64,000 nt of DNA from Allolobophora icterica (GCA_963556255.1 OY744614.1:32904469-32968468), one strand, 5' to 3'; shown: positions 30,242-42,210, counted from the stretch's first letter. Notes: generated by a model from the letters alone, not told the origin. Translations and numbers: made by a program.

Positions 30242-30777
30242 AATGGCGCTATAAAAAGTCTAAGATTATACGAGGTAGAGCTCAGAAAACGAAACAAAAG
30301 TCACATTCACCCATATGCGAGAAAAGACATGGACCTCTAAATGTAAATACATAAAAATACAACTCTTTTAATTTTTAAATTAAGTAAACAGTCCGAAAAA
30401 CTTACAATTACTAGTGTAGCAATGATGACAGTCGCATATCATCTCTTTAGTCCCATTCGTCAAAATGGCGTTTAAGACCATAGAGGAAAAATTACTATAA
30501 ATGGAAGTTGGATTTTATTATACTTATCCCTCTTGCGATTGATCGCATCGTTTATGTACAGTACTTGAATGCGAGAGATAATTTGATGCTATGGGAAGCC
30601 GTACCAGCGTTAGGATGACAAAGCTTTGAACAGGCACTTGATTAAGAGCTTTAATCTCTTTTACATACTGAAAATCTTCTAACTAAAAATACAGTTTCAC
30701 CTTAGTTTTATCCATGCAATTATCTCTACCAGCATTTCCAAGGGCATTAGATGGGGCCTATATAGCGCCCGTATTAT

Positions 30778-30925
30778 TGTCGGTGGGAAGATGAGACGGT
30801 GAGGGAGAGGACTAACCTGCCGCCCTCATATGCCGAAGCCAAGAAAATTAAGTCGCTAACACTTTATACCCATGGCTGCCTCAGGCAGTCCCTTAAGGGA
30901 CTGCTCTTCTTCTATTATACCGGCG
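30778..30925 (+). mobile_element. tRNA-derived SINE (family 1) body fragment
   Basis: GTCGGTGGGAAGATGAGACG, CCCTCATATGCCGAAGCCAA, CTAACACTTTATACCCATGG and GGGACTGCTCTTCTTC match the body of the complete SINE at 13877-14170. The tRNA head is absent. Confidence 0.8.
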
Positions 30926-31017
30926 GTATAGGAATATATGGGTCCCATATGGGCTCAATGTGGCATGCTTGCAGGATGCACTAAACAATCGATTTTGTTC
31001 TCATCAGATCCGGTAAT

Positions 31018-31018
31018 C

Positions 31019-31075
<57 letters not shown>

Positions 31076-31150
31076 TTTATTCTTTAATTAAGCGCCTGCA
31101 AACGCACTGCGCTGAGGAGTTCATCGGCCGCCGTCCAAGCCTGTATCTAA
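31018..31150 (-). repeat. AAT microsatellite with SINE family 2 tail fragment
   Basis: (AAT)n at 31018-31075 is followed by ATTCTTTAATTAAGCGCCTG and CAAACGCACTGCGCTG, the same 3' portion seen in the SINE at 14215-14545. Confidence 0.7.
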
Positions 31151-31152
31151 TC

Positions 31153-31953
31153 AAATGCAGCAAACAATACAGCTGCACAGACATTATTACAGGGACGGTT
31201 TTAGCACTTTAACGACGAGATCGAGTGCACTAAAAACGACTGGGAAACCAATGCAAGAATAAACGCGTTGGTCGATGAAATTGGAGACAGGTGCTCAGCT
31301 GGTCCTGCCAGCATGCCCATAATTAGATTGGACCTATAAGCGTCCAGTATAGAAATATGGGTCCTATATCATAGCCCAATTTGAGCATGCTCATATACAT
31401 AGGCGTAGACTCTGGGGCAGCCGGTCATGTGTCCCCAATAATTGAGGAGGGGCAATGCCCCCCAAATCCAGAGAATTTCTTCAATGTCCTCTCGTAGATA
31501 GACCACGTTTGAGGAGGAAACAATGCTGGATTAGCGTTGAAAATATAGCTCAAACAATAGAAGCTGGATAATCGATGAAAATGGAGATCAAACTAGAAAC
31601 TGGATTAGCGATGAAAATGGAGATCAAACTAGAAGCTGGATTAGCGATGAAAATGGAGATCAAACTAGAAGCTCGATTAGCAATGAAAATATAGCTCAAA
31701 CTAAGCTTATAGAAGCTGGATTAGCGATGAAAATATAGCTATCAGAGAACGAACAAAAGCAAATACAGAGGTAGACATCAAAGACCAAGACTTTGAACCT
31801 CAAGACCAAGACGTTTGGTCTCAAGACCAAGACTTTTAAAAACGAACTCGAGTGCACTCAAGACCAAGACCTTGGTCTCGAGGACAACAAGACTGGTGCT
31901 AACCTCTCCTGTAACTGAGATGCTTGAGGAGCATTTTAAAACTCGCTGGCGTT
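31153..31953. repeat. Segmental duplication copy 2 (partner 21720-22520)
   Basis: Matches 21720-22520 at a constant offset, with no difference found until GTTG(A/T)AGCC at the right edge. It sits between the 5' flank of the ZF-B unit and the 3' flank of ZF-C, whereas its partner sits between truncated ZF-A and ZF-B. Confidence 0.9.
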
Positions 31954-32465
31954 GTAGCCAGGTGAAAGCAACAAGTCTTCGTGTTACAGATGTTTGGTAA
32001 CTCCCATCCTCCCACAGTTGAACCTCCACTCGCTTCAAAAGTTTTTTCATGCATAATGCCTCTCTACTCAGTGACACGTGAACAGTGCCGAAAAAGCACA
32101 GAACTTGGCACATACACACAAACCAACATGCCGAAGTGAAAATTAAATTGATGCTTATATAAAGGGCGAAGTACACAATACAACACAAATTATACATTTT
32201 TTGTACACATAACGTTATTTGTACACTGTTTATCATATATAACACACAACATGCAATGCATATTTGTACAGTTACCTTCTTAAAGCCACTTGCAAAACCA
32301 AACCGTGGCCTGATTAAACGGCTTTTAGAGTTTAGAAAAATACACGAAGAACAACAAGTGTTCATTGATGGATTATGTGTTATAATCCAGAACATTTCCC
32401 CTGGCTGGCTCTCACACATTTCATCACTTCCTGATGTGAGATTACTGCAATGTAGACATGCCCAG

Positions 32466-32471
32466 TTTATT
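32466..32471 (-). terminator. Conserved AATAAA poly(A) signal, ZF-C
   Basis: AATAAA on the coding strand within GCCCAGTTTATTACTGTAAC, about 300 nt past the ZF-C stop. The array is a single diverged unit here, so the spacing is short. Confidence 0.5.
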
Positions 32472-32771
32472 ACTGTAACAACATGAAACTGAAGAATTTT
32501 TGTACCGAACTTAAGAATACCAAATGGCAGATGGTTGTCAGAGAGATTCCAAACACCACTCTAAACCTATGGCAGATGCTAGGAAAGTCCTGACTCCAAG
32601 ATGTACAAGCACACCAAAAGCTAAACAGACATTGACTAAGAGCAGTAATGTCGAGTAATGGTTTCTGTGTACTGAGATGACCTTCCAGCAAATGTTGATT
32701 ACAGTGTTATAGTTGTCAAATCAACCAGAAACTTTTTCATTAATCTGCCTTTTGGACTCGATGAAAATAAC

Positions 32772-34910
32772 TCAAACGTGCATTTCAATTAGTTCAAGAA
32801 AAGTATCTTTTCCAGGAGCATCAACGTAGTGATTGAAACAATGTTCCATAAACTCCTTTTCGATTTCAAACATTTCATCACACATTGCACAACCATAAGG
32901 TCTCAAAGTAAATTGGCGAAAATTAACACATGCAATCGATTGATTTTCACAAAGTTGTTTTTCATTGGAAACGGATTTCATATTCGACCTAGATGAAGAC
33001 TCGCGCATGATGATAGTTTCTCTTGAGGACAACTCTTTCCCATCAAGACAGTTGTCATATTCAGTCAATATGAGGAATCTTTTACAAGACTGAGTCCTCT
33101 GGCACTGACATTCTTTTGTGGAAACATTTTGACATGACACACATTTGCACAAATTACCTCCGCAGCACATTGTCGTGTGCTTTTCGAGATTGCCATTACA
33201 TACAAATGACTTGAGACATACATCGCAATTAAATGGCTTTTCTCGAGTATGGGTGCTTGCGTGCCATTTCATATGACTACTGTCTGCAAATGTCCTCTGA
33301 CAAACAGTGCACTGATACGGTTTTTCTCCAGTGTGGGTTCTTCTATGTTTGTCTAGATGACCCTTCTGTGAAAACGATTTATGACATATATTGCACTTGT
33401 ATGGTTTTTCTCCAGTGTGGGTTCTTGTGTGATGGAACAGAACACACTTGTATGCAAATGTTTTATGGCATAAATTGCACATGTATGGTTTTTCACTAGT
33501 GTGGGTTCTTCCATGTAGGTTTAGATTACCCTTCTGTGAAAATGATTTATGACATAACTTGCATTTGTATGGTTTCTCTTTCGTGTGGGTTCTTGAATGA
33601 TATTCCAGGACACACTTATGCGCAAATGCTTTATGGCATACCCTACATTCGTATGGTTTTTCTCCTGTGTGGGTTCTTCCATGTTTGTCTAGATTACCCT
33701 TACATGAAAATAATTTATGACATAAATTGCATTTGTATGGTTTTTCCCCAGTGTGTGTTCTTCTATGTTTGTTTACATAACCCTCGTGTGAAAATAATTT
33801 ATGACATAAATTGCATTTGTATGGTTTTTCTCCAGTGTGGGTTCTTCTATGTTTGTCTAGACTATCTTTCCTTGAAAACGATTTATGACATAAATTGCAT
33901 TTATATAATTTTTCCCCAGTATGAGTTCTGCAATGTCCATCTAAATCATTCTTCTGTGAAAATGATCTATGACACAAATCACATTTGTATGGTTTTTTCC
34001 CAGTGTGGGTTCTTCCATGTAGGTTTAGAGAACTCTTCTGGGAAAATGACTTATGACATAAATTGCATGTGTATGGTTTTTCTCCAGTGTGGGTTCTTCC
34101 ATGCTTCTCTAGATTATCCTTCCGTGAAAATGATTTCTGACATAAATTGCATTTGTATGGTTTTTCTCCAGTGTGGGTTCTTCCATGTATGTTCAGACAA
34201 CTCTTCTCTGAAAAAGATTTATGACATAACTTGCATTTGTATGGTTTTTCTCCTGTGTGGGTTCTTCTATGTTTGTCTAGAGTACCCTTCTGTGAAAATG
34301 ATTTATCACATAAATCGCATTTGTATGGTTTTTCTCCAGTGTGGGTTCTTGTGTGATGGAATAGAACACTCTTATATGTAAATGTTTTATGGCATAAATT
34401 GCACTTGTATGGTTTTTCACTAGTGTGCATTCTTCCATGTAGGTTTAGATCACCCTTCTGTGAAAATGATTTATGACATAAATTGCATTTGTATGGTTTC
34501 TCCCCAGTGTGGGTTCTTCCATGAAGGTTTAGATGACCCTTCAGTGAAAATGTTTTATGGCATAAATTGCATTTGTATGGTTTTTCTCCAGTGTGCGTTC
34601 TTCCATGTTTTTCTAGATAACCCTTCTGTGCAAATGATTTATGGCATAAATTGCATTTGTATGGTTTTTCTCCAATGTGGGTTCTTCCATGTTTTTCTAG
34701 ATTACCCTTCTGTGCAAATGATTTATGGCATAAATTGCATTTGTATGGTTTTTCTCTAGTGTGGGTTCTTCTTTGTTTGTCTAGACGATCCTTCTCTGAA
34801 GATGATTTATGACATAAATTGTTTATGCTTGCGTTTTCTCCAGGGTGTCTTCTTCTATGGAAGTCGACGTCACACTTACGTGCAAATGTTTTATGGCATA
34901 AGCTGCACTT
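32772..34910 (-). CDS. ZF-C: C2H2 zinc-finger array protein, 5' end disrupted
   Basis: The frame is open from 34910 to 32772; the first in-frame ATG is at 34430, already within the array (MHTSEKPYKC). Upstream of it five more fingers are open, e.g. [17 protein letters not shown] and [17 protein letters not shown]. From the ATG onwards there are about 14 canonical fingers, a C2HC-type finger (CDVCLKSFVCNGNLEKH), the family tail and the last finger [19 protein letters not shown]. Just upstream, at 34911-34980, a small deletion shifts the frame relative to ZF-D and an in-frame TAA (34913-34911) blocks it. The protein either starts at an internal ATG with about 14 fingers or the gene is a recent pseudogene. 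Role by family: sequence-specific nuclear DNA binding; target unknown. Confidence 0.8.
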   Translation of the reverse strand, partial: KCSLCHKTFARKCDVDFHRRRHPGENASINNLCHKSSSEKDRLDKQRRTHTREKPYKCNLCHKSFAQKGNLEKHGRTHIGEKPYKCNLCHKSFAQKGYLEKHGRTHTGEKPYKCNLCHKTFSLKGHLNLHGRTHTGEKPYKCNLCHKSFSQKGDLNLHGRMHTSEKPYKCNLCHKTFTYKSVLFHHTRTHTGEKPYKCDLCDKSFSQKGTLDKHRRTHTGEKPYKCKLCHKSFSEKSCLNIHGRTHTGEKPYKCNLCQKSFSRKDNLEKHGRTHTGEKPYTCNLCHKSFSQKSSLNLHGRTHTGKKPYKCDLCHRSFSQKNDLDGHCRTHTGEKLYKCNLCHKSFSRKDSLDKHRRTHTGEKPYKCNLCHKLFSHEGYVNKHRRTHTGEKPYKCNLCHKLFSCKGNLDKHGRTHTGEKPYECRVCHKAFAHKCVLEYHSRTHTKEKPYKCKLCHKSFSQKGNLNLHGRTHTSEKPYMCNLCHKTFAYKCVLFHHTRTHTGEKPYKCNICHKSFSQKGHLDKHRRTHTGEKPYQCTVCQRTFADSSHMKWHASTHTREKPFNCDVCLKSFVCNGNLEKHTTMCCGGNLCKCVSCQNVSTKECQCQRTQSCKRFLILTEYDNCLDGKELSSRETIIMRESSSRSNMKSVSNEKQLCENQSIACVNFRQFTLRPYGCAMCDEMFEIEKEFMEHCFNHYVDAPGKDTFLELIEMHV

Positions 34911-36410
34911 TTAAGAGATTTCTCCAGGGTGCATTCTTGGCATTTCAGTTGATCAATGTCCGCAAATGCTTTGTCACTTATTTCACATAGGAACTTGTTT
35001 AACACATTACACGATCCCAAGTGATTTTGCAATAATCATTCTGAAAATGTGTTCTCACAAAAACTGCAATTTGATGAATTTTCTCTGCTCTTGGTTCTGT
35101 GCAGATGTTTTGTGACATACATTGCACTTATAAATTCTAACACGGTGAGCTGAGACACTTATTCTGTGCAAAGGTTTGGATACAAAATTCACATTCACTG
35201 TATTTCCGTGCTATGATTGTTTGATGGAATATTTTTTCATATTCTGTGATCAGACCTTCTTTGATCGTTAGATCTTATATCATTGACAGTTGATGTACAT
35301 TCTCAGTCCCTGGTTCAAATTAGGCCTCAGATGAAGAATGACACCTAGTCAAATGAACCCTTTCAATACAAGAAGACATTCAGTTATTGATCACGTAAAA
35401 GTTAGTTGATATGAGCGTGTGCTTCCTGCTTCTTTGCTACCATATGAGTTCATAGAAAGCCAGGCAACAAGTGCCTCACTGTAACCAACAGTTGTTGTCC
35501 AAACTGGGTCGACTATAGATGACACATGTAGCACACTTGGGGGCTGACGGGGATGGGCCCTTGGTTGTATCTTTAGCAGTCACAGATGAAAAGTTCCGAA
35601 AATTGTCCAACACTGTACAAACGCTTTCGGTGAATCGAAGAGTAACTCTGGAATCACAGACTTTGAGGTAGAACACATGCAAATTTGTTTATAGCAAACT
35701 ATCATACTTTAATATAGGCATGGACAGGTTCCATGAGACAGTTACTGTATAGGTAGCTTGAGCAGATCTTTCACTAAAATTGCTCATTTCCATCAACTGA
35801 TGCTAGGTCAAAGATAGTGACACTTAATAAATGCACAATAATAATAATGACTACTAATAAATGCACAATAATAATAATGACTACAGGTCGTTTTGGTGCA
35901 TCATCGGTTGAAGCCTTGAGCAGCATACACTGGCGCCATAGAAATTGCTAATTAGTAATAATAAAGTCCCTGATTGTCATTTCCTGTTATGCCTCAAGTG
36001 AATATTACATTTGGTAGCAGAGCTGTCTCTCTGTCTCTGTCTCTCTTTCTGGATGGGTCAAGGTTCTGGAAAAAGTCACAACCACAATTTGTTACACTGC
36101 TGAGTTCTTTGTAGCATACATTCTAGACTCAGTGTCGCTATTATATCTAGTTTTTGTTCTAGAGCACTTATCCTCTTAGGCTGCCATGTCGTGGGACTGG
36201 CCGTTCTTTATATTTAAACGCGAATGGCTACCTTGGCGAATTTCCCTATGAGTTATAACGACTGACGCCCAGAGCAGCATAATAGTGGCGCTGTAAAAAG
36301 TCTCAGAAAACCTAACCAGTCATATTCACCGATACGAAAAAAGACATGATGAATTCAGTGACATGGACCTTTAAAGGTGAAAATATAAAATATAACTCTG
36401 CTTAATTTTC

Positions 36411-36821
36411 GGTAATCCTGGGTTTTAGCGTCGGAAATTATTTACATTGCATGAGCGATGAAAACGTTTCACAGTTAAACTCAAACAAGAAGTTGGAAGA
36501 TTGATGAAAATATCAATGAAACTAGAAGCCGGATGATCGATTAAAATATTATAGTTAAAGTCAAACTAGAAGTTGGAATTGCGATGAAAATATATCGTTT
36601 TAGTGCCGATATTATTCCCGTGTATGACCGATGAAAACATTTTATAGTAAAACTCGAACTAGAAGTTGGAAGATTGACGAAAATATTCACGAAACTAGAA
36701 GCTGGATAATCGATTAAAATATAACTCAAACTAGAAGTTGGATGAACGATGATTATTTATTGTATATTGTGTTAGAACGTTTCAATGAAAATAATTTCGG
36801 ACGCTAAAACCCAGGATTACC
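36411..36821. mobile_element. Foldback MITE with GGTAATCC ends and minisatellite core
   Basis: The left end GGTAATCCTGGGTTTTAGCG and the right end CGCTAAAACCCAGGATTACC are inverted repeats of more than 30 bp. It is flanked by the perfect 8-bp duplication TAATTTTC (36403-36410 and 36822-36829). The 411-bp interior is built of units like AACTAGAAGTTGGAAGATTG and ATGAAAATAT. It is non-coding. Confidence 0.9.
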
Positions 36822-37099
36822 TAATTTTCAATTAAGTAAAGAGTACGAAAAAACTCACAATTACTAGTGGTATCAATGATATGGCAGTCGGGTATCGTCT
36901 CATTAGTACAATTCTTCAAAATGGCGTTCAAGATCTGAAGGGCTGAACAGTACTATAAATAGAAATTGGCCTATGTTATACTTATCCCTCTTGCGATTGA
37001 TCACATCGTATACGTTCAGTACCATTGCGAAAGATAATTTCGTAATCGTAGTCTCCAATTTAATAAAACGCCACTGTAAAGCTAAGCGCGAAGCACCAG

Positions 37100-37425
37100 C
37101 TTATTCACGAGGTAGCGATAGTGTATGCAGTTTTAAAGTCAAGCATGGGTCGAATGCGGCAGAGTCGATGAATATGCATGAAGCAGGTGCGCGAGAGGTT
37201 GGAGATGTGACTAGAGAAGGATAGATGTGGATCAAAGGTAACGCCAAGATTACGTACAGGTGAGTCGGAAGTGAAAGTGAGAGATGAAGAGCTGGTAGGT
37301 AAGTGTATGGAATGTCGAGGGATTTTTTTTATCTGATCTGGAAGTCCAAGGAGAATAAATTCAGTTTTGGCATGGTTGAGGCAGAGGAGGTTGGAGGACA
37401 TCCATTTAGATATTAGGTTGACCAC
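37100..37425 (-). pseudogene. LINE reverse transcriptase C-terminal fragment
   Basis: The frame encodes SKWMSSNLLCLNHAKTEF, then LLGLPDQIKK, then PVRNLGVTFDPHLSFSSHIS and RLCRIRPMLDFKTAYTIATS. This is the block after the catalytic YADD of a LINE (the WM..N.L.LN..KTE and RNLGV.FD motifs). It is truncated at both ends. Confidence 0.8.
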
Positions 37426-37798
37426 ATCGAGTAACTATAGTATTAATTATATGTGCACAGATTCGGTCAGATCTTTTCAATCTCTTCTAAGCTCTTCTAG
37501 AATCTATACGGTGTCAAACAGCAGTATAAACATTGGAAGAGCAATCAATACACACTTGTTTAATATGGTGGAGTGAATTTTTTAAAAGATAAATGAATTC
37601 TAATAGTGGGCAAAAGATGCAACTTGGGTAGAGAAACAACAAATATTTTAAATTTCAAATGATATCTTCTGCCCTCTACCGTCGATGCAACATTTCAACG
37701 TAGTTAAAACCATGCCGAATTAAAATTTAAATCGATGCTTTAATGTGTGGTAGGCCTATATAAAGGGCAAAGTAAACAACACAAATAATACACATTTT

Positions 37799-38127
37799 GG
37801 TAAAACCGTAGTTTACATTGCGAAATTGATAGTGGTTGGAAATCTGAAGTTTACTTTGCTAAATTCCTCGACGTTAGGTCTATTACCGCGCATGAAAATT
37901 GTTTCATAGTATAACTAGAAGTTGGATTATTGATGAAAATATTACAGAAACTAGACGCTGGATGATCGATGAGCATATAAATGGAACTAGAAGTTGGATC
38001 AGCGATGAAAATATTTCATATTAAAAGTCAAACTAGAAGTTGGACTGAAGACATGGCATTACTTTAGCAACGTAAAATACGGACCTGAAAACATGTTGAA
38101 TTTAGCAACGTAAACTACGGTTTTACC
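37799..38127. mobile_element. Second foldback type, GGTAAAACCGTAG ends, same minisatellite core
   Basis: The ends GGTAAAACCGTAGTTTACAT and inverted GTAAACTACGGTTTTACC differ from the GGTAATCC family. The interior nevertheless has the same AACTAGAAGTTGGAT and CGATGAAAATAT units. Flanks CACATTTT and CAATTTTT suggest an imperfect 8-bp duplication. The ZF-C unit lacks it at the equivalent site near 32195. Confidence 0.7.
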
Positions 38128-38418
38128 CAATTTTTTTATGCCTCGCGTTGTTTGTACAACGTTTACCATATATAATGCACAAAATCCAATTTGCATTTGT
38201 ACAAGGTGTAGCAGTACCTTCTTAAAGCCACTTGGAAAAACCAAACCGTGCCGGATTAAATGGCTTTTACAGTTTAGACTAAAACCACAAAGAATAACAA
38301 TTGTTCACAGATGCATTGTGTGTGATAATCTGGAACAGTTCCACTGGCACTGGCTGGCTCTCACACACCTCATATTTTTCTGATTTAAGATGATGCAAAA
38401 TTGACACGCCCAGTTTAT

Positions 38419-38419
<1 letters not shown>

Positions 38420-38457
<38 letters not shown>

Positions 38458-38760
38458 AACTAACTATGGAACATAACGCCTCTCTGAGGGCATTTTCTAA
38501 GAGCCTAAGGGATAATTTATACCTCGGGCGGAAAAAAAATAATCTTCATTTATTCAAACTGACAAGAAAGCAGTAAGATTCCATTAAAAGATGAAAGTAC
38601 AATTATCAAGATCTTAACTAAACACACCTTTTGGCAGCCATGCAAGGCGCCCGCTCTAGAGGGGGTTATGGGTATCAAAGTGCGACTTTTTCAAGATCAA
38701 ATGCTCTTCTGGCCACGAGTGTTACCATTCACCTATCCCCTCCTATAACAACAATTAGCA
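38420..38760. repeat. AAT microsatellite and SINE family 2-like sequence
   Basis: (TAA)n at about 38420-38455 interrupts the conserved poly(A) region of ZF-D. The following 300 bp contain GGCAGCCATGCAAGGCGCCC, shared with SINE family 2. No coding potential was seen. Confidence 0.5.
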
Positions 38761-39036
38761 ATTAACTCCTATTAATATAACAACACGAAAGTAAACTTTT
38801 GTAGCAAACATAAGAAAACAAAATGGCGGAAGTTTGTCAGGGATTCCAGAAAACACTCTAAATTTATGGCAGATACAAAGATAATCCTGACTTCAAAATG
38901 TACCAGCACACCAAAGGCTAATCAGAGGTTTCTGTGTATTGAGGTGACCCTCCAGCAAATGTTGATTAGTGTCATAGGTGTCAAATCAACCAGAAACTGT
39001 TACATTATCTGCCTCCTGTACTCGAGTAAAAATAAC

Positions 39037-41040
39037 TCAAACGCGCATTTCAAATAGTTCAAGAAAAGTATCTTTTCCAGGAGCATCAACGTAGTGATCA
39101 AAGCAATGTTCCATAAATTCCTTCTCGATTTCAAACATTTCATCACATATTACACAACCATAGGGTCTCAAAGTAACTAGGCTAAAATTAATGGAAGCAA
39201 TCGATCGATTTTCGGAAAGTTGTTTTTCATCGGAAACTGACTTAATACTCGACCTAGACGAAGAATCTCGCATGATGGTTGTTTCTGTTGAGGACAACTC
39301 TTTCCGATCAAGACAGTTGTCATATTCAGTCGTTATGAGAAATCTCTTACAACACTTAGTCCTCTGGCACTGACATTCTTTTGTGAAAACAACATTTTGA
39401 CATGAAACACATTTGTACGAATTATTTCCACCGCACATTGTTTTGTCGGGTTTTTCTCCTGTGTGAGTTCTTGTGTGATGGTCCAAAATACACTTATATG
39501 CAAATGTTTTATGGCATAAATTGCATTTGTATGATTTCTCTTCAGTGTGGGTTTTTCTATGTTGTTCTAGATTACCCTTCTGTGCAAATGATTTATGACA
39601 TAACTTGCATTTGTATGGTTTTTCCCCTGTGTGGGTTCTTCCATGTACGTTTAGATAACCCTTCCGTGAAAATAATTTATGACATAAATTGCATTTGTAT
39701 GGTTTTTCTCCAGTGTGGGTTCTGGTGTGATGGTCCAGAACATTCTTATATGTAAATGTTTTATGGCATAAATTACACTTGTATGGTTTTTCTCCAGTGT
39801 GCGTTCTTCCATGCAGGTTTAGATAACCCTTCTGTGAAAATGATTTATAACATAAATTGCACATGTATGGTTTTTCTCCAGTGTGGGTTCTTGCATGACA
39901 GTCCAGAGCACACTTATATGCAAATGTTTTATGGCACAAACTGCATGTGTACGGTTTTTCCCCACAATGATTATTGTGGGTTCTTCTATGTTTGTTTAGA
40001 TAATACTTATCTGAAAATGATTTATGACATAAATTACATTTGTATAGTTTTTCCCCAGTGTGTTTTCTTCTATGGTAGTCTAGATGACCCTTTTGTGAAA
40101 ATGATTTATGACATAAATTGCATTTGTACGGTTTTTCCCCAGTGTGGGTTCTTCTGTGAATGTCTAGAGGAGGTTTGTTTGAAAATGATTTATTACACAA
40201 ATTGCACTTATATGGTTTTTCTCCAGTGTGGGTTCTCCAATGTTCTTCTAAACGATGCTTACGTGAAAATGATTTATGACACAAATTGCATTTGTATGGT
40301 TTTTCCCCAGTGTGGGTTCTTTCATGCATGTTTAGAGCACTCTTCTGTGAAAATGATTTATGACAAAAATTGCATTTGTATGGTTTCTCCCCAGCATGGG
40401 TTCTTCTATGTTGTTCTAAATAATCCTTCCGTGAAAAGAATTTATGACATAAATTGCACTCGTATGGTTTTTCCCCAGTGTGGGTTTTTCTATGTGTGTC
40501 TAGATTAGCCTTCTCTGTAAATGAGTTATGACATAAACTGCATTTGTATGGTTTTTCCCCAGTGTGGGTTCTTCTATGTTTTTCGAGATTACCCGTCTGT
40601 GAAAATGACTTATGACATAAATTGCATTTGTATGGTTTTTCCATAGTGTGGGTTCTTTTATGCTGGACCAGAGCACACTTATATGCAAATGTTTTGTGGC
40701 ATAAATTGCACTTGTATGGTTTTTCCCCAGTGTGGGTTCTTCTATGTTGTTCCAGATTAGCCTTCTGTGAAAATGATTTATGACATAAATTGCATTTGTA
40801 TGGTTTTTCTCCAGTGTGGGTTCTTCCATGTAGGTTTAGATGAACCTTCTGTGAAAATGATTTATGACATAAAATGCATTGGTATGGTTTTTCTCCAGTG
40901 TGGGTTCTTGTATGGCAGTCAAAGTCACACTTACGTGCAAATGTTTTGTGGCATAAATTGCACTTGTAAGGGTTTTCTCCCGGGTGCATTTTTGTATGGC
41001 GTTTCAGTTGATCAATGTCACATATGTACTTGTTTAACAC
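39037..41040 (-). CDS. ZF-D: C2H2 zinc-finger array protein, penultimate fingers deleted
   Basis: The frame starts with a GTG-initiated stretch ([15 protein letters not shown]) and has 18 canonical C2H2 fingers, from [17 protein letters not shown] to [17 protein letters not shown]. One linker is unusual (NNHCGEKPY after finger 12). After finger 18 the sequence jumps from TGEKPD to [18 protein letters not shown]: the C-terminal finger pair present in A, B, C and E (xxVCxRxFAD... and CxVCLKSFxCNG...) has been removed in frame. The family tail and last finger [19 protein letters not shown] follow. The frame continues upstream of the GTG to about 41080, and a candidate N-terminal exon lies at 41140-41365. 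This is the best-preserved 5' region in the cluster. Confidence 0.85.
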   Translation of the reverse strand: MLNKYICDIDQLKRHTKMHPGENPYKCNLCHKTFARKCDFDCHTRTHTGEKPYQCILCHKSFSQKVHLNLHGRTHTGEKPYKCNLCHKSFSQKANLEQHRRTHTGEKPYKCNLCHKTFAYKCALVQHKRTHTMEKPYKCNLCHKSFSQTGNLEKHRRTHTGEKPYKCSLCHNSFTEKANLDTHRKTHTGEKPYECNLCHKFFSRKDYLEQHRRTHAGEKPYKCNFCHKSFSQKSALNMHERTHTGEKPYKCNLCHKSFSRKHRLEEHWRTHTGEKPYKCNLCNKSFSNKPPLDIHRRTHTGEKPYKCNLCHKSFSQKGHLDYHRRKHTGEKLYKCNLCHKSFSDKYYLNKHRRTHNNHCGEKPYTCSLCHKTFAYKCALDCHARTHTGEKPYMCNLCYKSFSQKGYLNLHGRTHTGEKPYKCNLCHKTFTYKNVLDHHTRTHTGEKPYKCNLCHKLFSRKGYLNVHGRTHTGEKPYKCKLCHKSFAQKGNLEQHRKTHTEEKSYKCNLCHKTFAYKCILDHHTRTHTGEKPDKTMCGGNNSYKCVSCQNVVFTKECQCQRTKCCKRFLITTEYDNCLDRKELSSTETTIMRDSSSRSSIKSVSDEKQLSENRSIASINFSLVTLRPYGCVICDEMFEIEKEFMEHCFDHYVDAPGKDTFLELFEMRV

Positions 41041-41139
41041 ATTTATAATTCCTAAAGTGACTCTGCAATTATCATTCTACAAATGCATTCTCACATGAAT
41101 TGCAATCTGATGGATTTTCTCTGCTCTTGGTTCTACTTC

Positions 41140-41365
41140 CCGGTAACAGTTTTCTGCAGATGTTTTGTGACATACATTGCACTTATACTTACACGGGCAG
41201 CTGAGACACCTAGTCTGTGCAAAAGTTTGGATGTAGAATTCACATTTCCTGTATTTCCGTGCTATGATTCGTTGTAGGAATATTTCTTCATATTCTGCGA
41301 TCAGACTTTCTGTGATCTTTTGATCTAAATTGTTGAGAGTTGATGCATATTCACAGTCCCTGGTT
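41140..41365 (-). CDS. Candidate N-terminal coding segment of ZF-D
   Basis: An open minus-strand frame reads NNLDQKITESLIAEYEEIF, LQRIIARKYRKCEFYIQTFA, QTRCLSCPCKYKCNVCHKT. It is protein-like and conserved in ZF-C (CEFCIQTFAQNKCLSSPC, then a stop). ZF-B and ZF-E carry stops earlier. It contains degenerate finger-like cysteines. It is frameshifted relative to the main array by an 8-nt deletion compared with ZF-B and ZF-E (after AENCY), so linkage needs an intron or the segment is decayed. Confidence 0.35.
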
Positions 41366-42210
41366 CAGATTGTGTCTCAGATGAAGAATGACACCAGACA
41401 AATGAACCCTTTCAGTAAACAAAGACATTCAGTCATTGATCATGTAAAAGTTAACAGTTGATAGGAACGCGTCCTGCCTTCCTGCTTCTTTGCTACCAAA
41501 TGAGTTCATAGAAAGCCAGACAACAAATACCTCACTGTAACCAACAGTCGTTGTTGTTCGTACTGGCTTGACACTAGATGAAGCATGTAGCAACTCTGGA
41601 CTCACAGACTGTGAGGTAGAACACGTGCAAATTTTCAGCAAACTCTGGAAATAAAGAAATTCCATGGCACTTTCAAATTGAACCAAGATCGTATAGCCAT
41701 TGATAGGTTCCCCTGACACAGTTACTGTGCAGGTACCTTGAACAATGAACAGTTCTTTCACTCACAACTGCTCAGTGCCATCGATTGATGCTTGGCCAAT
41801 AGATAGTGGCACTTAATAAACGCACAATAATAATAATGACAGCGGGTTGGTTTGGTGCGCCATTGGTTGATGCCTTGTGCAGTTGAGTCGACACTGCTGC
41901 CATACAAATGGCTAATTAGTAATAATAAAGTCCCTGATTGTCATTTCTTCGTCATGCGTCAAGTGAATATTACATTTGGTAGCCAGAATTCTCTTTGTGA
42001 ATGGGTCAAGGTTCTGGAAAACACACGACCACAATTTGTTACACTGTTTAGTTCTTGGTAGCATTATGTTCTAGACTCTTGGCCACACGATCGCTACATG
42101 CATATATCTAGGTTTTGTTCAAGCTCACTTATCCTGTTTAGGCTGCTACTGTCGAGTGTAGGACATAATCCTCCAGACATAATGCCCTTGATCTTGCATC
42201 TACAGGAATT

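Noticed and set aside
31778..32419. 213-codon minus-strand frame
   Set aside because: It spans the ZF-C 3' flank and a GGTCTTGG-type repeat, with no conserved domain; openness appears accidental.
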